A DNA stretch of 64,000 nt from Bacteroidales bacterium CF (GTDB taxonomy: Bacteria > Bacteroidota > Bacteroidia > Bacteroidales > UBA932): the NCBI GenBank assembly GCA_000473305.1, contig CP006772.1, forward strand, positions 186,001 to 250,000, given 5' to 3'. This document shows, in pieces, positions 36,067 through 45,492 of the stretch (position 1 is its first letter; each line of letters opens with the position of its first letter). The position numbers and the translations under genes are program-made. Below the pieces are notes generated by a model. It worked only from the letters and a program-made list of their open reading frames with translations. It ran no database searches and had not been told where the DNA came from.

Positions 36067-37677
36067 ATGAAAAAGCTACAATTCAACACACTAATTATCA
36101 CTATCGCCATAGTTTTGACAACCTCTTTCCAGTGGATTCTCTATGGTCAGGACAATCAGGATGATGTCGCTATCGCTCAAAAGGCAGAGGAGTACATCAA
36201 AAAAATCCAGAAGGATTGGAAAATTCCCGGACTCTCCGTTTCGATATCCAAGGGGGGTAAGGTTGTGTATGCCAAAGGATTCGGCGTCAAAGAACTCACG
36301 AACAATATGTTCAATGACCAAAAAAACCGGGTTGATGAAAATACTGTGTTCCAGATCGGTTCTATTTCAAAATCATTCACGGCAGCAGTAATGGCTCAAC
36401 TTGTCGATGAGGGAAAGATTAAGTGGGAGGATACCGTCAAGAACATTTTACCTGATTTCAGAATGTATGACAAATGGGTTGAGGAGAATCTTCAGGTAAA
36501 GGACATCATGACTCATCACACAGGTATAAATGGACAGGCCGGGACCTATATTCCCAATCTCGGTTACGGACGTGAGGATGTTTATAAGATGCTCCCGTTT
36601 ATCAAACCTACATACAGTTTCAGAGGCGGTTACGAATACAACAACATCACATTCATCATAGCATCGAAGATAATAGAGAAGCTGACCGGAAAAAGCTGGG
36701 AGGATAATATCAGGGAGAGAATCCTGATTCCGCTGGGCATGACATCAACATCTGTTAACAAAGAGGGATTCAATGCCTCGAAAAATGTTGCAGTACCTCA
36801 CGAATTCTATTACTCGAAAGGTAAGATGCTGACAGACTCGACATGGACTGACTCACTAGTTGTCAATCCTATTTACGGCGATGAGCAGGCCCTTCACTGG
36901 CTTACTGTTATCGGGCCGGCCGGTGGAATTAACTCAACCGCCGTTGATATGGCAAAATATGCGCAATTCCATCTAGACATGGGCAGGGTAGGCGACAAAC
37001 AGATTATCTCAAAAAAGCAGATGCAGTATCTGCATAAAGGGCAAACCATAACATCACAGGATTCATCGAGGACAACCCTCTACGGCCATTGCTGGTTCGT
37101 AGAGCAAAACAGCAGATACCGTCTCTATTTCCATACAGGAACTACTTGGGGCTTCACTGCTATCTGTGCATTTGTCCCGGAGCTGAATCTCTCAATAGTC
37201 ATGCTTGCAAATTCGGAGGTCTCTTCAAGTCCGCGTTATGCTCTCATGCGCAGGGTTATTGATTATTATAAGGGATTTCCCGAAAAAGACTACAGTGCAT
37301 CTTATCTTGCCTCTTTCATGAAAGAGGAGAGGGATTCGGAACTTAAGAGATTGAAGAGTGAAAAGGTGAAAAGTGAGGAGAGTTCTCTCAATCCCGATTT
37401 GAAGATTTTGGCCGGTGTATACGACAAGGGAGAACCTTTCGGTAAGGCAGTTGTTACAATGGAGGGAGAGGATCTTTATATAACACTTGGCACTGAAGGG
37501 TGGAAGCATAAGATGAAACGTCTCACTGGCGATAAGTTCTCATTTAGAAGCGACGGACACGGTTTTGATTTGAAATTCGTTCTTAAGGAGGGCAGGAGAG
37601 GAAAGGTAAAGGTCAGCGGGTTGGATATAGATTTTGGTTATGATGAAAATTTTGGAATATGGAAAAAGATAAAGTAG
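36067..37677 (+). CDS. Exported serine hydrolase of the beta-lactamase/PBP4* (class C) family
   Basis: The 536-residue protein has a signal peptide (LIITIAIVLTTSFQWILYGQ) and a class C beta-lactamase-type domain. The nucleophile motif SISK (S99-K102) lies in QIGSISKSF, a YxN-like motif in YEYNNITF and HTG in FHTGTTWGF. A C-terminal ~100-residue beta domain (about 430-536) resembles the DUF3471-type extension of such proteins. An in-frame ATG at 36019 would add 16 residues, but the -7 box between them favours 36067. It may be a D-aminopeptidase, esterase or peptidoglycan hydrolase; sequence cannot tell. It overlaps the C26 gene by 19 bases. Confidence 0.9.
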   Translation: MKKLQFNTLIITIAIVLTTSFQWILYGQDNQDDVAIAQKAEEYIKKIQKDWKIPGLSVSISKGGKVVYAKGFGVKELTNNMFNDQKNRVDENTVFQIGSISKSFTAAVMAQLVDEGKIKWEDTVKNILPDFRMYDKWVEENLQVKDIMTHHTGINGQAGTYIPNLGYGREDVYKMLPFIKPTYSFRGGYEYNNITFIIASKIIEKLTGKSWEDNIRERILIPLGMTSTSVNKEGFNASKNVAVPHEFYYSKGKMLTDSTWTDSLVVNPIYGDEQALHWLTVIGPAGGINSTAVDMAKYAQFHLDMGRVGDKQIISKKQMQYLHKGQTITSQDSSRTTLYGHCWFVEQNSRYRLYFHTGTTWGFTAICAFVPELNLSIVMLANSEVSSSPRYALMRRVIDYYKGFPEKDYSASYLASFMKEERDSELKRLKSEKVKSEESSLNPDLKILAGVYDKGEPFGKAVVTMEGEDLYITLGTEGWKHKMKRLTGDKFSFRSDGHGFDLKFVLKEGRRGKVKVSGLDIDFGYDENFGIWKKIK

Positions 37678-38474
37678 TCAAGAGAATTGCAATTATTCTC
37701 CTTTCAGCATTAATGCTGGTATTTCTGAATCCTGCCACAGCTGAGGCGCAAAAAACCAAGGTAGGAAAACCGGTGATAGGTATCTCGTCAACCATGGGTG
37801 ACGGGTCCACTACCTCTGCACCTTTGACCTATGTTAATGCAGTAATCAGGGCAGGAGGCGTTCCTGTTGTGATTCCTGTGACAGATGACAAAGAGCTTCT
37901 TTCTGCCATCCTGGAGAGGGTTGACGCAGTTATTATGACCGGCGGAGAGGATATTGATCCTCTGAAGTGGTACGGAGAGCAGCCGATTCCGCAACTCGGA
38001 GAGGTTGCACCTAAACGAGACGCTTTTGATATAGCCCTGATTAGACTTGCTGTAGCAAAGGGACTTCCATTACTTGGCATCTGCAGGGGAGAGCAACTGT
38101 TAAATGTTGCATTCGGGGGAACCCTATATCAGGACCTGCCCTCTCAGTACAAAGCTTACTCTGTTAATCACCGTCAGAAAGCTCCGGGACAATATGGCAC
38201 ACACTCTGTGTACATAGATAAAGAGTCTCTCCTTCATAAGGTTATCGGACTGGACTCTGTATCTGTCAATACTTTCCATCATCAGGCAGTAAAAGATCTT
38301 GCTCCGGGATTCAAAGTGACAGCCCGTTCAAAAGACGGTGTCGTTGAGGCAATCGAGAAGATTGGAAGCACACGCGTCTATGGCGTGCAGTTCCATCCTG
38401 AGATATTTACCTCAAATGGTATAGATACATTTATAGGAATTTTCCGCAACCTTGTCGAAGAGGCTGCAAAGTAA
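37659..38474 (+). CDS. Exported peptidase C26 / gamma-glutamyl-GABA hydrolase-like amidase
   Basis: This class I glutamine amidotransferase-like hydrolase of 271 residues has a signal peptide (IAIILLSALMLVFLNPATAEAQ), so it is periplasmic. The nucleophile C142 is in LLGICRGEQLLNV, and the His-Glu pair is in YGVQFHPEIF. TGGEDIDPLKWYGE is typical of PuuD/C26 proteins. Likely substrates are gamma-glutamyl compounds. It overlaps the serine hydrolase gene by 19 bases, and the lipoprotein gene follows after 18 bases, so the three are probably an operon. Confidence 0.9.
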   Translation: MEKDKVVKRIAIILLSALMLVFLNPATAEAQKTKVGKPVIGISSTMGDGSTTSAPLTYVNAVIRAGGVPVVIPVTDDKELLSAILERVDAVIMTGGEDIDPLKWYGEQPIPQLGEVAPKRDAFDIALIRLAVAKGLPLLGICRGEQLLNVAFGGTLYQDLPSQYKAYSVNHRQKAPGQYGTHSVYIDKESLLHKVIGLDSVSVNTFHHQAVKDLAPGFKVTARSKDGVVEAIEKIGSTRVYGVQFHPEIFTSNGIDTFIGIFRNLVEEAAK

Positions 38475-38492
38475 CATAACAAGTTTAATAAC

Positions 38493-39263
38493 ATGAAAAA
38501 GATTCTCAGTTTAACAAAAGTTTTCATAGTTACCCTCTTTGTATCATCATTACTCTCATCCTGCGGTATGTTTGACGAAGGTGACGGCGGATACGAATAC
38601 GGAAGGGCTGTTGTAAAGATAACCAGTCAATATAACAACCTTGAGCTACAGGCAGCATATTCACAGTATGGTCTGATCTCAGCATTTCTAATCAAAGAGA
38701 ATGGAGTAATAAGAGATTCATACTCTATAGAATACTTTCAGTCATATGTAAGAATATCGGCTCTGGCCGGTGAAAATGTCGGAGAGATACGTGAGATATA
38801 TTACGACAATCTTGGTAAGGCCGTTGCACTTAAAGAGGGTTTTACCACAATAAGGCAATTTGAATACGATCCTTCTAATTTCCTCAAACAAGAGGTAAAT
38901 TACAGCACTTCCAACCCTTTGGTCGAGTATTCGTACAACAACAACACACTTTCGAAGATTGTACAATATGATTCAAACGGTGGTGAGTTGTATCAGGAAG
39001 ACATGGAAGATCATCATATAAATCTTACTTTCAAGACAGTAGGTCTTATATATCTCGATCTTATGTACAACCCATATAACAACTACAGACCACTATTATC
39101 ACTGATCGGTATTGCTGGAACCCTTCCTACAAATTTTGCATCCGAGACCGGTAAATATGATGGTTTCCAGTTAGATGCTCAAGGATATATAACTGACCTT
39201 GTTATGAATGTTGATGGGCACTCTTACAACATTCACTTCACTTATGATGACGAGATTGATTAA
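38493..39263 (+). CDS. Lipoprotein of unknown function
   Basis: The 256-residue protein starts with a clear lipoprotein signal (VFIVTLFVSSLLSSC). The rest is rich in Tyr, Asn and Asp with short repeating motifs (IYYDNLGKAVAL, QFEYDPSNFLK, VEYSYNNNTLSKIVQYD). These look like the YD-type beta-hairpin repeats of DUF4595-like Bacteroidota lipoproteins. No catalytic residues are evident. It is last in the operon with the serine hydrolase and C26 protein. The 3' end overlaps the convergent gene by 26 bases. Confidence 0.8.
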   Translation: MKKILSLTKVFIVTLFVSSLLSSCGMFDEGDGGYEYGRAVVKITSQYNNLELQAAYSQYGLISAFLIKENGVIRDSYSIEYFQSYVRISALAGENVGEIREIYYDNLGKAVALKEGFTTIRQFEYDPSNFLKQEVNYSTSNPLVEYSYNNNTLSKIVQYDSNGGELYQEDMEDHHINLTFKTVGLIYLDLMYNPYNNYRPLLSLIGIAGTLPTNFASETGKYDGFQLDAQGYITDLVMNVDGHSYNIHFTYDDEID

Positions 39264-40272
39264 ACCGGTCTACGAAGACTGAGTAAACATCTCGTTTTAT
39301 GAAAACCGGCTCTGAGACAGGAGCCGGAACATTACGGGCATCCATATAGAGACCGGGAATATCACCCCGGTCTTTTTTTATGACGGCCGGGGAAAACCGA
39401 TTTTCAGAGAGAGTGCTGTCAGCAACATATTTTTCTCTCTGTTCAATAATCCAACTGTAAATAAGTGACGGGTCATATATGAAAAAGGGAAAGAAATCGG
39501 TATTCTTTATACCGAGGCCATCATCCCAGGCCATTTGCCTCTTTATGGTGCTGTTTTTTACCTTAATATTGTTGTTGAACTCACCCCCAACAAGTTTTGC
39601 AGGGATGTTAACCCGGTGAAGCCAATCCTCATAGTCATATTTTAAACCGGCTACCTCAAGAGCAACCATGCCGAAAGCGGAACATCCTGCTCCCTCTCCC
39701 TCATATCTTGGCCAGAAAGCACCTCCGTATGCATCACATGCAGCGTAAGATGTGCTGTCCTTTGCGGTGAAACCCTCTATATATTTGAGAATTCTGAGCG
39801 CAGCATCTCTATTGATGGAGTATTTTATAAAGGCTATCCTCCTCGCCTTTTTCAGATTATAGTCGATAGATGCTGTTAGTTCCTCTGCTGTCTCGATTCT
39901 TCCGGGCATTGCAGCACCAACAATAGCTACTCCTATTTTATCACTCAGGAGAAGCCTTTTTTTCTCTCCACCACCGGTTGAAGTTACGGAGATTAAAAGT
40001 GGTTCGTCTGACAGAGATGTACGTAATTCGATAAAGACATGCCCTATATAATAGGAGTGCCTGATGAACTGTGACTTGATCCAGCTTTTGACCGTGGTTT
40101 TGAAGAGTGTGGAAGGGCTTTGCCAGTCAATGTATTGCAAAGAGGGGATGGCATAAATTATAAGTTCATGTCGGTCTGTACTATCCTGAGGATGCATCCC
40201 ATACAACTCTGACGAGACATTGAGTATGGGTGCAATAATAAACGGGAGAATATATATAATCCACCTTTTCAT
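39238..40272 (-). CDS. Exported protein of unknown function, candidate permuted papain-fold (NlpC/P60-like) enzyme
   Basis: I do not recognise a named family. The 344-residue protein has an N-terminal signal or anchor (IIYILPFIIAPILNVSS). It has GHVFIEL around H78 and, about 120 residues later, GAGCSAFGMVALEV around C197. This order (His first, Cys later, each before a hydrophobic helix or strand) is that of circularly permuted NlpC/P60 enzymes such as YiiX or LRAT types. The assignment is inference from motif order only. The C-terminal third (about 235-344) has no match I can name. It lies 20 bases downstream of the GH16 gene. Confidence 0.7.
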   Translation of the reverse strand: MKRWIIYILPFIIAPILNVSSELYGMHPQDSTDRHELIIYAIPSLQYIDWQSPSTLFKTTVKSWIKSQFIRHSYYIGHVFIELRTSLSDEPLLISVTSTGGGEKKRLLLSDKIGVAIVGAAMPGRIETAEELTASIDYNLKKARRIAFIKYSINRDAALRILKYIEGFTAKDSTSYAACDAYGGAFWPRYEGEGAGCSAFGMVALEVAGLKYDYEDWLHRVNIPAKLVGGEFNNNIKVKNSTIKRQMAWDDGLGIKNTDFFPFFIYDPSLIYSWIIEQREKYVADSTLSENRFSPAVIKKDRGDIPGLYMDARNVPAPVSEPVFIKRDVYSVFVDRFNQSRHHK

Positions 40273-40292
40273 GGCAAAGACAAAAAACGGGT

Positions 40293-41111
40293 TTATTTTC
40301 TTTGGTATACTCTAACGTAGTCAATGTCGTGAAACTGAGGGAAAACGGTTGTGGAGTCGGGATTACCCGGCCAACTGCCACCTATGGCTGTGTTTAGAAT
40401 AAGAAAATGATCGGTGTGAGGTACTCCCTCTGTAGCTGTATGAATTAGTTTTCCATCTATATACCAACGTATTGCATCGGCTTCCCACTCTAGCACATAT
40501 GTGTGGAAATCGTCGCCGAAAGATTTTTCCCCGGTGAACTTGCCAGATGAGGCCTTTTTTACCCCCTGGAAAGAGTAATAATGGTAGGTAGCATAGATTA
40601 CGTCCGGTTCATGACCAAGGAATTCCATAATGTCTATTTCTGTGTACCACGGACGCAATTCAGGAATTGAACTCTCCCGGCCATTTGCGACAGCTTCAGA
40701 CATTGCCTGCTCCATAATCCAGTCCCTGTTTTGCGGGTATAGCCAATATGCAGGCCATATACCCTGTCCGACAGGAAGTTTGCCTCTTATTTCAAACCTT
40801 CCGTATGTCAGTGCAAGTTTGTCCTTTGTATCCAGTCTTCCGCTTGTGTAGTGTTTGTTGCCGAAATCCCTGACGCTGCTGCGGATTCTGAGGCAGCCAT
40901 CAGCGATATACACTTCATCCGGTATATAAAATTGTAATTCACCGTGTTTGCTGGTTTCCCGGGTGAGTATGTTCCATTTGGAATCATCAACTTTCTTGCC
41001 GTTAAATTCGTCATGCCAGACAAGCTTCCATCCCGGTACTGATTGTGCAAGGCTGTAATTGCAGAAAGCAGCAAAGTATAATGATAGAAGTAGAATCAGA
41101 TACTTTTTCAT
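40293..41111 (-). CDS. Glycoside hydrolase family 16 (beta-glucanase/laminarinase-like)
   Basis: This secreted 272-residue enzyme has a signal peptide (YLILLLSLYFAAFCNYSLAQ). The GH16 fold opens with WKLVWHDEFNGKKVDDSKWN. The catalytic motif is EIDIMEFLGHE, with the nucleophile and acid/base glutamates flanking the assisting Asp. YVLEWEADAIRWYIDG and the final DIDYVRVYQ are also diagnostic. The likely target is beta-1,3 or mixed-linkage glucan. The open frame extends 16 codons upstream, but MKKYLILLL at 41111 starts the signal peptide. A perfect TATATTTG box lies 21 bases upstream of this start. Confidence 0.93.
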   Translation of the reverse strand: MKKYLILLLSLYFAAFCNYSLAQSVPGWKLVWHDEFNGKKVDDSKWNILTRETSKHGELQFYIPDEVYIADGCLRIRSSVRDFGNKHYTSGRLDTKDKLALTYGRFEIRGKLPVGQGIWPAYWLYPQNRDWIMEQAMSEAVANGRESSIPELRPWYTEIDIMEFLGHEPDVIYATYHYYSFQGVKKASSGKFTGEKSFGDDFHTYVLEWEADAIRWYIDGKLIHTATEGVPHTDHFLILNTAIGGSWPGNPDSTTVFPQFHDIDYVRVYQRK

Positions 41112-41132
41112 ATTTCTGTAGTTTTTATGTCT

Positions 41133-41140
41133 CAAATATA
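41133..41140 (-). promoter_or_regulatory. -7 box of the GH16 gene
   Basis: TATATTTG on the minus strand matches TAnnTTTG and sits 21 bases upstream of the GH16 start, in the divergent gap before the S9 peptidase gene. Confidence 0.5.
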
Positions 41141-41186
41141 AACATTGTATAAAAAACAATTGCTAAATTACAATAAAAAAAGAATC

Positions 41187-43643
41187 ATGAAGTTACTATC
41201 TGTTAGATTCAGGCTGTATTTATTGGCAACAGTCACACTATTAGTCCAGCACGGCATTTTGATGTCGCAGGAAAACATTCAGTTCCGAACACCACCTAAG
41301 GAGATTATGGAACTTGCAGATTATAAGCCTGCACCTCAGGTCAGCATTGATTCAAGATGTGAGTATATGCTGCTTTCATACAAGGGAGCATATCAGACTC
41401 TGGCTGATCTTAATCAGGAGGAGTTGAAGCTTGCGGGATTGAGAATAAATCCGAGGAATAACATGGCTACAGGTGTCAGTTATGATAATAACCTTATGGT
41501 TAGGAAAGTGACTTGTGACCAAGGCGGGTGTGAGCCGGTTCAGGTGAAGGGCTTGCCTGAGAACCCGAGGATATCGGGCAAGACATATTCTCCGGATGAA
41601 ACAATGTTGGCTTTCACCAATACTACTGACGACGATGTGGAGCTTTGGGTTGTTGATATAGCACAGGCACAGGCTAAGAGAGTTGCAACAGGCCTTAACG
41701 GATTCGTTGATTTTTCCTTTATCTGGATGAAAGATGGTAAATCATTGTTGATATGGTCTTTGCCAAAAGACAAACCGGCCCTTCTTGATCAGAAAAAGGA
41801 CCTGCCAAAGGGCCCGAGTGTCTCTGTCGGAAAGGGAGCACAATCGCAGGCACGAACATATCCCGATCTTCTGAAAAACGAACTCGATATAGCTAATTTT
41901 GAAATCCTTGCAACTTCAGAACTGGTAATAGTTACCCTTGACGGAGAGAAGAGACCTTTTCTGGGAAAAGGAATATATGTTGGCAGTGAGCTTTCGCCGG
42001 ATGGCAACTATATATTAGTGACAACTATAAATAAACCATACTCATACATAGTTCCTGCCGATATGTTTCCGATGAAGAGCTGTGTATATGATATGAATTC
42101 AAATCTGGTAAAGGTGGTCAATGAGAAACCTCTTTTTGAAGGAAGACCAAAAGGTTCCACATCAACATTCCCCGGGAAGAGATTGATGAACTGGAGAGCT
42201 GACAAACCTGCTTCTCTCTACTATGCAGTCGCACTTGACGGGGGTGATCAGGCTGTAAAGGTTGAATTCAGAGATGAGGTATTTTCGTGGGATGCTCCTT
42301 TTAACGGGGAGCCGGTGTCACTCTTCAAGACAGGGCAGAGATTTTCAAGAATTTCATGGGGAGACGACAAACGTGCCCTATTTATGGACTACTGGGTGGA
42401 CACAAGGAGTGTCAGGACATTCCTCTTTAACCCTTCGAACCCCGGAGCTCAGCCTGTTAAGATTTTTGACAGGAACAGACAGGATGTCTACTCGGATCCG
42501 GGTAGTTTTCAGTCTCGTAAGAATCAATTCGGCAAATATACCCTTGCAATAGAAAATGATAATCTTTTCCTTATTGGAGATGGATTTACCAAAGAGGGAC
42601 AGTTCCCGTTTGTTGATAAATATGACCTTAAAACGCAAAAAACAAAGAGGTTGTACCAGTCGCCATACACAGACAGGATGGAAAAGCTACGCTCGTTTGT
42701 TGACTTTAAAAAGGGTGTGATCCTGGTTAACATACAGTCAAAAAATGAGTATCCGAACTATTATCTCCGAGATCTGAATAAAAAGGATCCAAAGGCTCTC
42801 AAACAGCTTACCTTTTTCAAAAACCCTTTTGCTTCCATAGCAAATGTCCACAAAGAGGTTATAAAGTACAAGAGAAAAGATGGCGTACAGCTGTCGGGAA
42901 CATTATACCTGCCTGCCGGTTATGATAAGAATTCGGGAGAGAAGCTCCCTCTTCTCATCTGGGCATATCCGGAGGAGTTCAAGGATGCCGGTTCGGCCGG
43001 TCAGAACAAGCTCAACCCTAATGAATTCACATTCCCATATTACGGTTCATTCGTCTATTGGGTGACAAGAGGCTATGCTGTTCTGGACGATGCTTCGTTC
43101 CCAATAATTGGTGAAGGAGAGAAAGAGCCTAACGATACGTTTATCGAGCAGCTTGTTGCAAACGCAGAGGCTGCAATTGATGCCCTTGACGGGCTCGGTT
43201 ATGTGGACAGAAAGAGAGTTGCAGTCGGTGGACACTCATACGGTGCTTTTATGACAGCCAATCTTCTTACACATTCAAATCTTTTTGCCTGCGGTATAGC
43301 AAGGAGCGGTGCATACAACAGGACACTCACACCGTTCGGATTCCAGAGTGAGCAGAGGAACTACTGGGATGCACCGGATGTTTACAACAAGATGTCTCCG
43401 TTCATGTATGCCGATAAGATGAAAACACCGTTACTCCTTGTACACGGAGATTCTGACGACAATATGGGAACCTTCACGGTTCAGTCTGAGAGATATTATC
43501 AGGCCCTGGCAGGGCTTGGAGCTCCGGTAAGGTTGGTGCTGCTTCCGAAAGAGAGCCACAGCTATGTTGCAAGGGAGAACATCCTTCACCTGTTATGGGA
43601 GCAGGATGAGTTCCTGGAAAAATATTGTAAAGGTAAAAAATAG
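41187..43643 (+). CDS. Exported S9D-type prolyl oligopeptidase-family peptidase (glutamyl endopeptidase-like)
   Basis: The 818-residue protein has a signal peptide (LYLLATVTLLVQHGILMSQ), an N-terminal beta-propeller (to about 570) and a C-terminal alpha/beta hydrolase. The nucleophile serine is in GGHSYGAFMTANLL, and the Asp and His are in VHGDSDDNMG and KESHSYVARE. The segments CGIARSGAYNRTLTPFGFQ (cited from ARSGAYNRTLTPFG) and GHSYGAF match the S9D glutamyl endopeptidases rather than dipeptidyl peptidase IV. A TTG at 41145 could extend the frame, but ATG 41187 starts the signal peptide. The phosphatase-like gene follows after 15 bases. Confidence 0.93.
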   Translation: MKLLSVRFRLYLLATVTLLVQHGILMSQENIQFRTPPKEIMELADYKPAPQVSIDSRCEYMLLSYKGAYQTLADLNQEELKLAGLRINPRNNMATGVSYDNNLMVRKVTCDQGGCEPVQVKGLPENPRISGKTYSPDETMLAFTNTTDDDVELWVVDIAQAQAKRVATGLNGFVDFSFIWMKDGKSLLIWSLPKDKPALLDQKKDLPKGPSVSVGKGAQSQARTYPDLLKNELDIANFEILATSELVIVTLDGEKRPFLGKGIYVGSELSPDGNYILVTTINKPYSYIVPADMFPMKSCVYDMNSNLVKVVNEKPLFEGRPKGSTSTFPGKRLMNWRADKPASLYYAVALDGGDQAVKVEFRDEVFSWDAPFNGEPVSLFKTGQRFSRISWGDDKRALFMDYWVDTRSVRTFLFNPSNPGAQPVKIFDRNRQDVYSDPGSFQSRKNQFGKYTLAIENDNLFLIGDGFTKEGQFPFVDKYDLKTQKTKRLYQSPYTDRMEKLRSFVDFKKGVILVNIQSKNEYPNYYLRDLNKKDPKALKQLTFFKNPFASIANVHKEVIKYKRKDGVQLSGTLYLPAGYDKNSGEKLPLLIWAYPEEFKDAGSAGQNKLNPNEFTFPYYGSFVYWVTRGYAVLDDASFPIIGEGEKEPNDTFIEQLVANAEAAIDALDGLGYVDRKRVAVGGHSYGAFMTANLLTHSNLFACGIARSGAYNRTLTPFGFQSEQRNYWDAPDVYNKMSPFMYADKMKTPLLLVHGDSDDNMGTFTVQSERYYQALAGLGAPVRLVLLPKESHSYVARENILHLLWEQDEFLEKYCKGKK

Positions 43644-43658
43644 AGGCAGACAACGATT

Positions 43659-44585
43659 ATGAAAGGTATTAGCCGGTTAATGACGACATTTGTGATTCTC
43701 CTATTGGTTTCACAACAACTGTTTTCACAAAAAATCAGAATTGCCACATACAATATCCGTGTAGACGTGGCGGCTGACGCTAAAAAGGGAGACGGATGGG
43801 AACAGAGATGTCCAAAAATCTGTGATATCATAAAACTCCACGACTTCGAGTTATTCGGGCTTCAGGAGGCCAAGTCACATCAACTAAAGGCTGTTCTCAG
43901 CCTGTTACCCGGCTATTCTGCTATCGGAGTCGCACGCGATGACGGCAAGGAGAGAGGAGAATACTCTCCGATTTTGTACAAAAACGAGAGATTCTCCCTA
44001 CTTGACAACGGCACCTTCTGGCTCGCGCCTGACCCTTCGAAACCTGCCCTCGGGTGGGACGCTGCATGTATCAGGATATGCACATGGGGAAAGTTTAAAG
44101 ATAAAAAGAACGGCTTTGTCTTCTGGATGTTCAACACCCATATGGATCATATCGGAGTTGTTGCCAGGATTGAAGGGGCAAGAGTTATTGTAAGCAAGAT
44201 GAAAGAGATAACAAAATCCTCAGATAATGTCTTGATTTCCGGAGATTTTAATGTTGACCAGAGGTCTGAGGTGTATGAGTTCTTTAAAAATTCATGGAAT
44301 CTTAAGGATTCATACGAAATCACTCCGTTCAGACTTGCATGGACAGGGACTATGAATGGCTTTAATCCCGATATGATTTCCGACAGCCGGATAGACCACA
44401 TATTCGTAGGTCCCGGCTTTGAGGTAATGCGCTATGGAATCCTTACCGATTCATACAGGACATTGATAAGCGACGAGGAACGCAAACAGCCGGACTTTCC
44501 GAAAGAGATGACGTTCAAAAAGAGTGTGGTCAGATTTCCCTCTGACCACTATCCAGTGATGATAGAAGTGTCAACTGAAAGGTAG
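43659..44585 (+). CDS. Exported endonuclease/exonuclease/phosphatase family protein
   Basis: This 308-residue protein has a signal peptide ([16 protein letters not shown]) and an EEP domain. Its motifs are [12 protein letters not shown] at the start, [11 protein letters not shown] with the metal-binding Glu, [19 protein letters not shown] and the terminal [11 protein letters not shown] with the catalytic His. Exported family members include phosphodiesterases and phosphatases acting on sugars, lipids or nucleic acids; the substrate is not evident. It is downstream of the S9D gene in the same direction. The 3' end overlaps cysK by 37 bases. Confidence 0.92.
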   Translation: MKGISRLMTTFVILLLVSQQLFSQKIRIATYNIRVDVAADAKKGDGWEQRCPKICDIIKLHDFELFGLQEAKSHQLKAVLSLLPGYSAIGVARDDGKERGEYSPILYKNERFSLLDNGTFWLAPDPSKPALGWDAACIRICTWGKFKDKKNGFVFWMFNTHMDHIGVVARIEGARVIVSKMKEITKSSDNVLISGDFNVDQRSEVYEFFKNSWNLKDSYEITPFRLAWTGTMNGFNPDMISDSRIDHIFVGPGFEVMRYGILTDSYRTLISDEERKQPDFPKEMTFKKSVVRFPSDHYPVMIEVSTER

Positions 44586-45466
44586 CGTTCACCGGTATCA
44601 TAAGCAAAAGTGAGGATTCTTGAACCTTTTGGTATCTCGCTGATATTTTGATATATGGCAGCAAGTGAGGCTCCTGTTGATATACCGGCAAACAATCCCT
44701 CCTCTTTTGCTGCTAATTGTGCAAAACGAAAAGCCTCCTCAGCTTTAACCTGTATAGTGCCGGAAAGGATATTCCGGTTCAGGTTTTTTGGAATGAATCC
44801 GGCACCGATACCCTGAATCCTATGAGGTCCGGGTTGTCCACCACTGATTACCGGCGAATCATATGGTTCAACGGCAAAGATCTGAATACTCTTGAATTTC
44901 AGTTTTAGAACTTCACCTATTCCGGTCAAGTGTCCGCCAGACCCAACTCCTGTAATCATGTAATCAAACCCTTCCGGGAAATCGTTTATGATTTCTACAG
45001 CTGTAGCCCTTCTGTGGATATCAGGATTTGACCTGTTTTCAAATTGCATAGGCATCCATGAATCAGGAATCTCCTTGAGCAACTCTTCTGCTTTTTCAAT
45101 AGAACCTTTCATCCCCAGCTCTTTGGGGGTAAGAACGAATTCTGCTCCGTATGCTGCCATTATTCTTCTGCGCTCCAAAGACATGGATTCAGGCATAACC
45201 AGAATAAGTCGGTAACGTTTCACTGCAGCTACTATGGCCAGACCCACACCTGTATTACCAGAGGTGGGCTCTATAATAGTACTTCCGGTTTTAAGCAACC
45301 CTTTCTCTTCTGCATCTTCCACCATGGCTGCGGCAATTCTGTCTTTTATACTTGCGCCCGGATTGTTCTTTTCGAGTTTAATCCATACCTCGTGTTCCGG
45401 AAAAAGACGTTTTAATCGTAGATGCGGGGTATTTCCGATAGTCTGTAAAATATTCTCTGCTTTCAT
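44549..45466 (-). CDS. cysK: Cysteine synthase (O-acetylserine sulfhydrylase)
   Basis: This PLP enzyme of 305 residues makes cysteine from O-acetylserine and sulfide. The PLP lysine is in [15 protein letters not shown], the substrate loop is [12 protein letters not shown] and the phosphate-binding loop is [12 protein letters not shown]. The C-terminus ends in SVDTSIITG; an Ile at the end is often used to bind CysE, but here it is not final. It follows cysE by 26 bases. Both should be controlled by the Cys leader upstream of cysE. Confidence 0.95.
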   Translation of the reverse strand: MKAENILQTIGNTPHLRLKRLFPEHEVWIKLEKNNPGASIKDRIAAAMVEDAEEKGLLKTGSTIIEPTSGNTGVGLAIVAAVKRYRLILVMPESMSLERRRIMAAYGAEFVLTPKELGMKGSIEKAEELLKEIPDSWMPMQFENRSNPDIHRRATAVEIINDFPEGFDYMITGVGSGGHLTGIGEVLKLKFKSIQIFAVEPYDSPVISGGQPGPHRIQGIGAGFIPKNLNRNILSGTIQVKAEEAFRFAQLAAKEEGLFAGISTGASLAAIYQNISEIPKGSRILTFAYDTGERYLSVDTSIITG

Positions 45467-45492
45467 AATCTATTCTTATTTAATGCTATATG

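Noticed and set aside
38493-39263. RHS/YD-repeat toxin
   Set aside because: The YD-like motifs are few and the protein is a short lipoprotein without the RHS core or a toxin tail.
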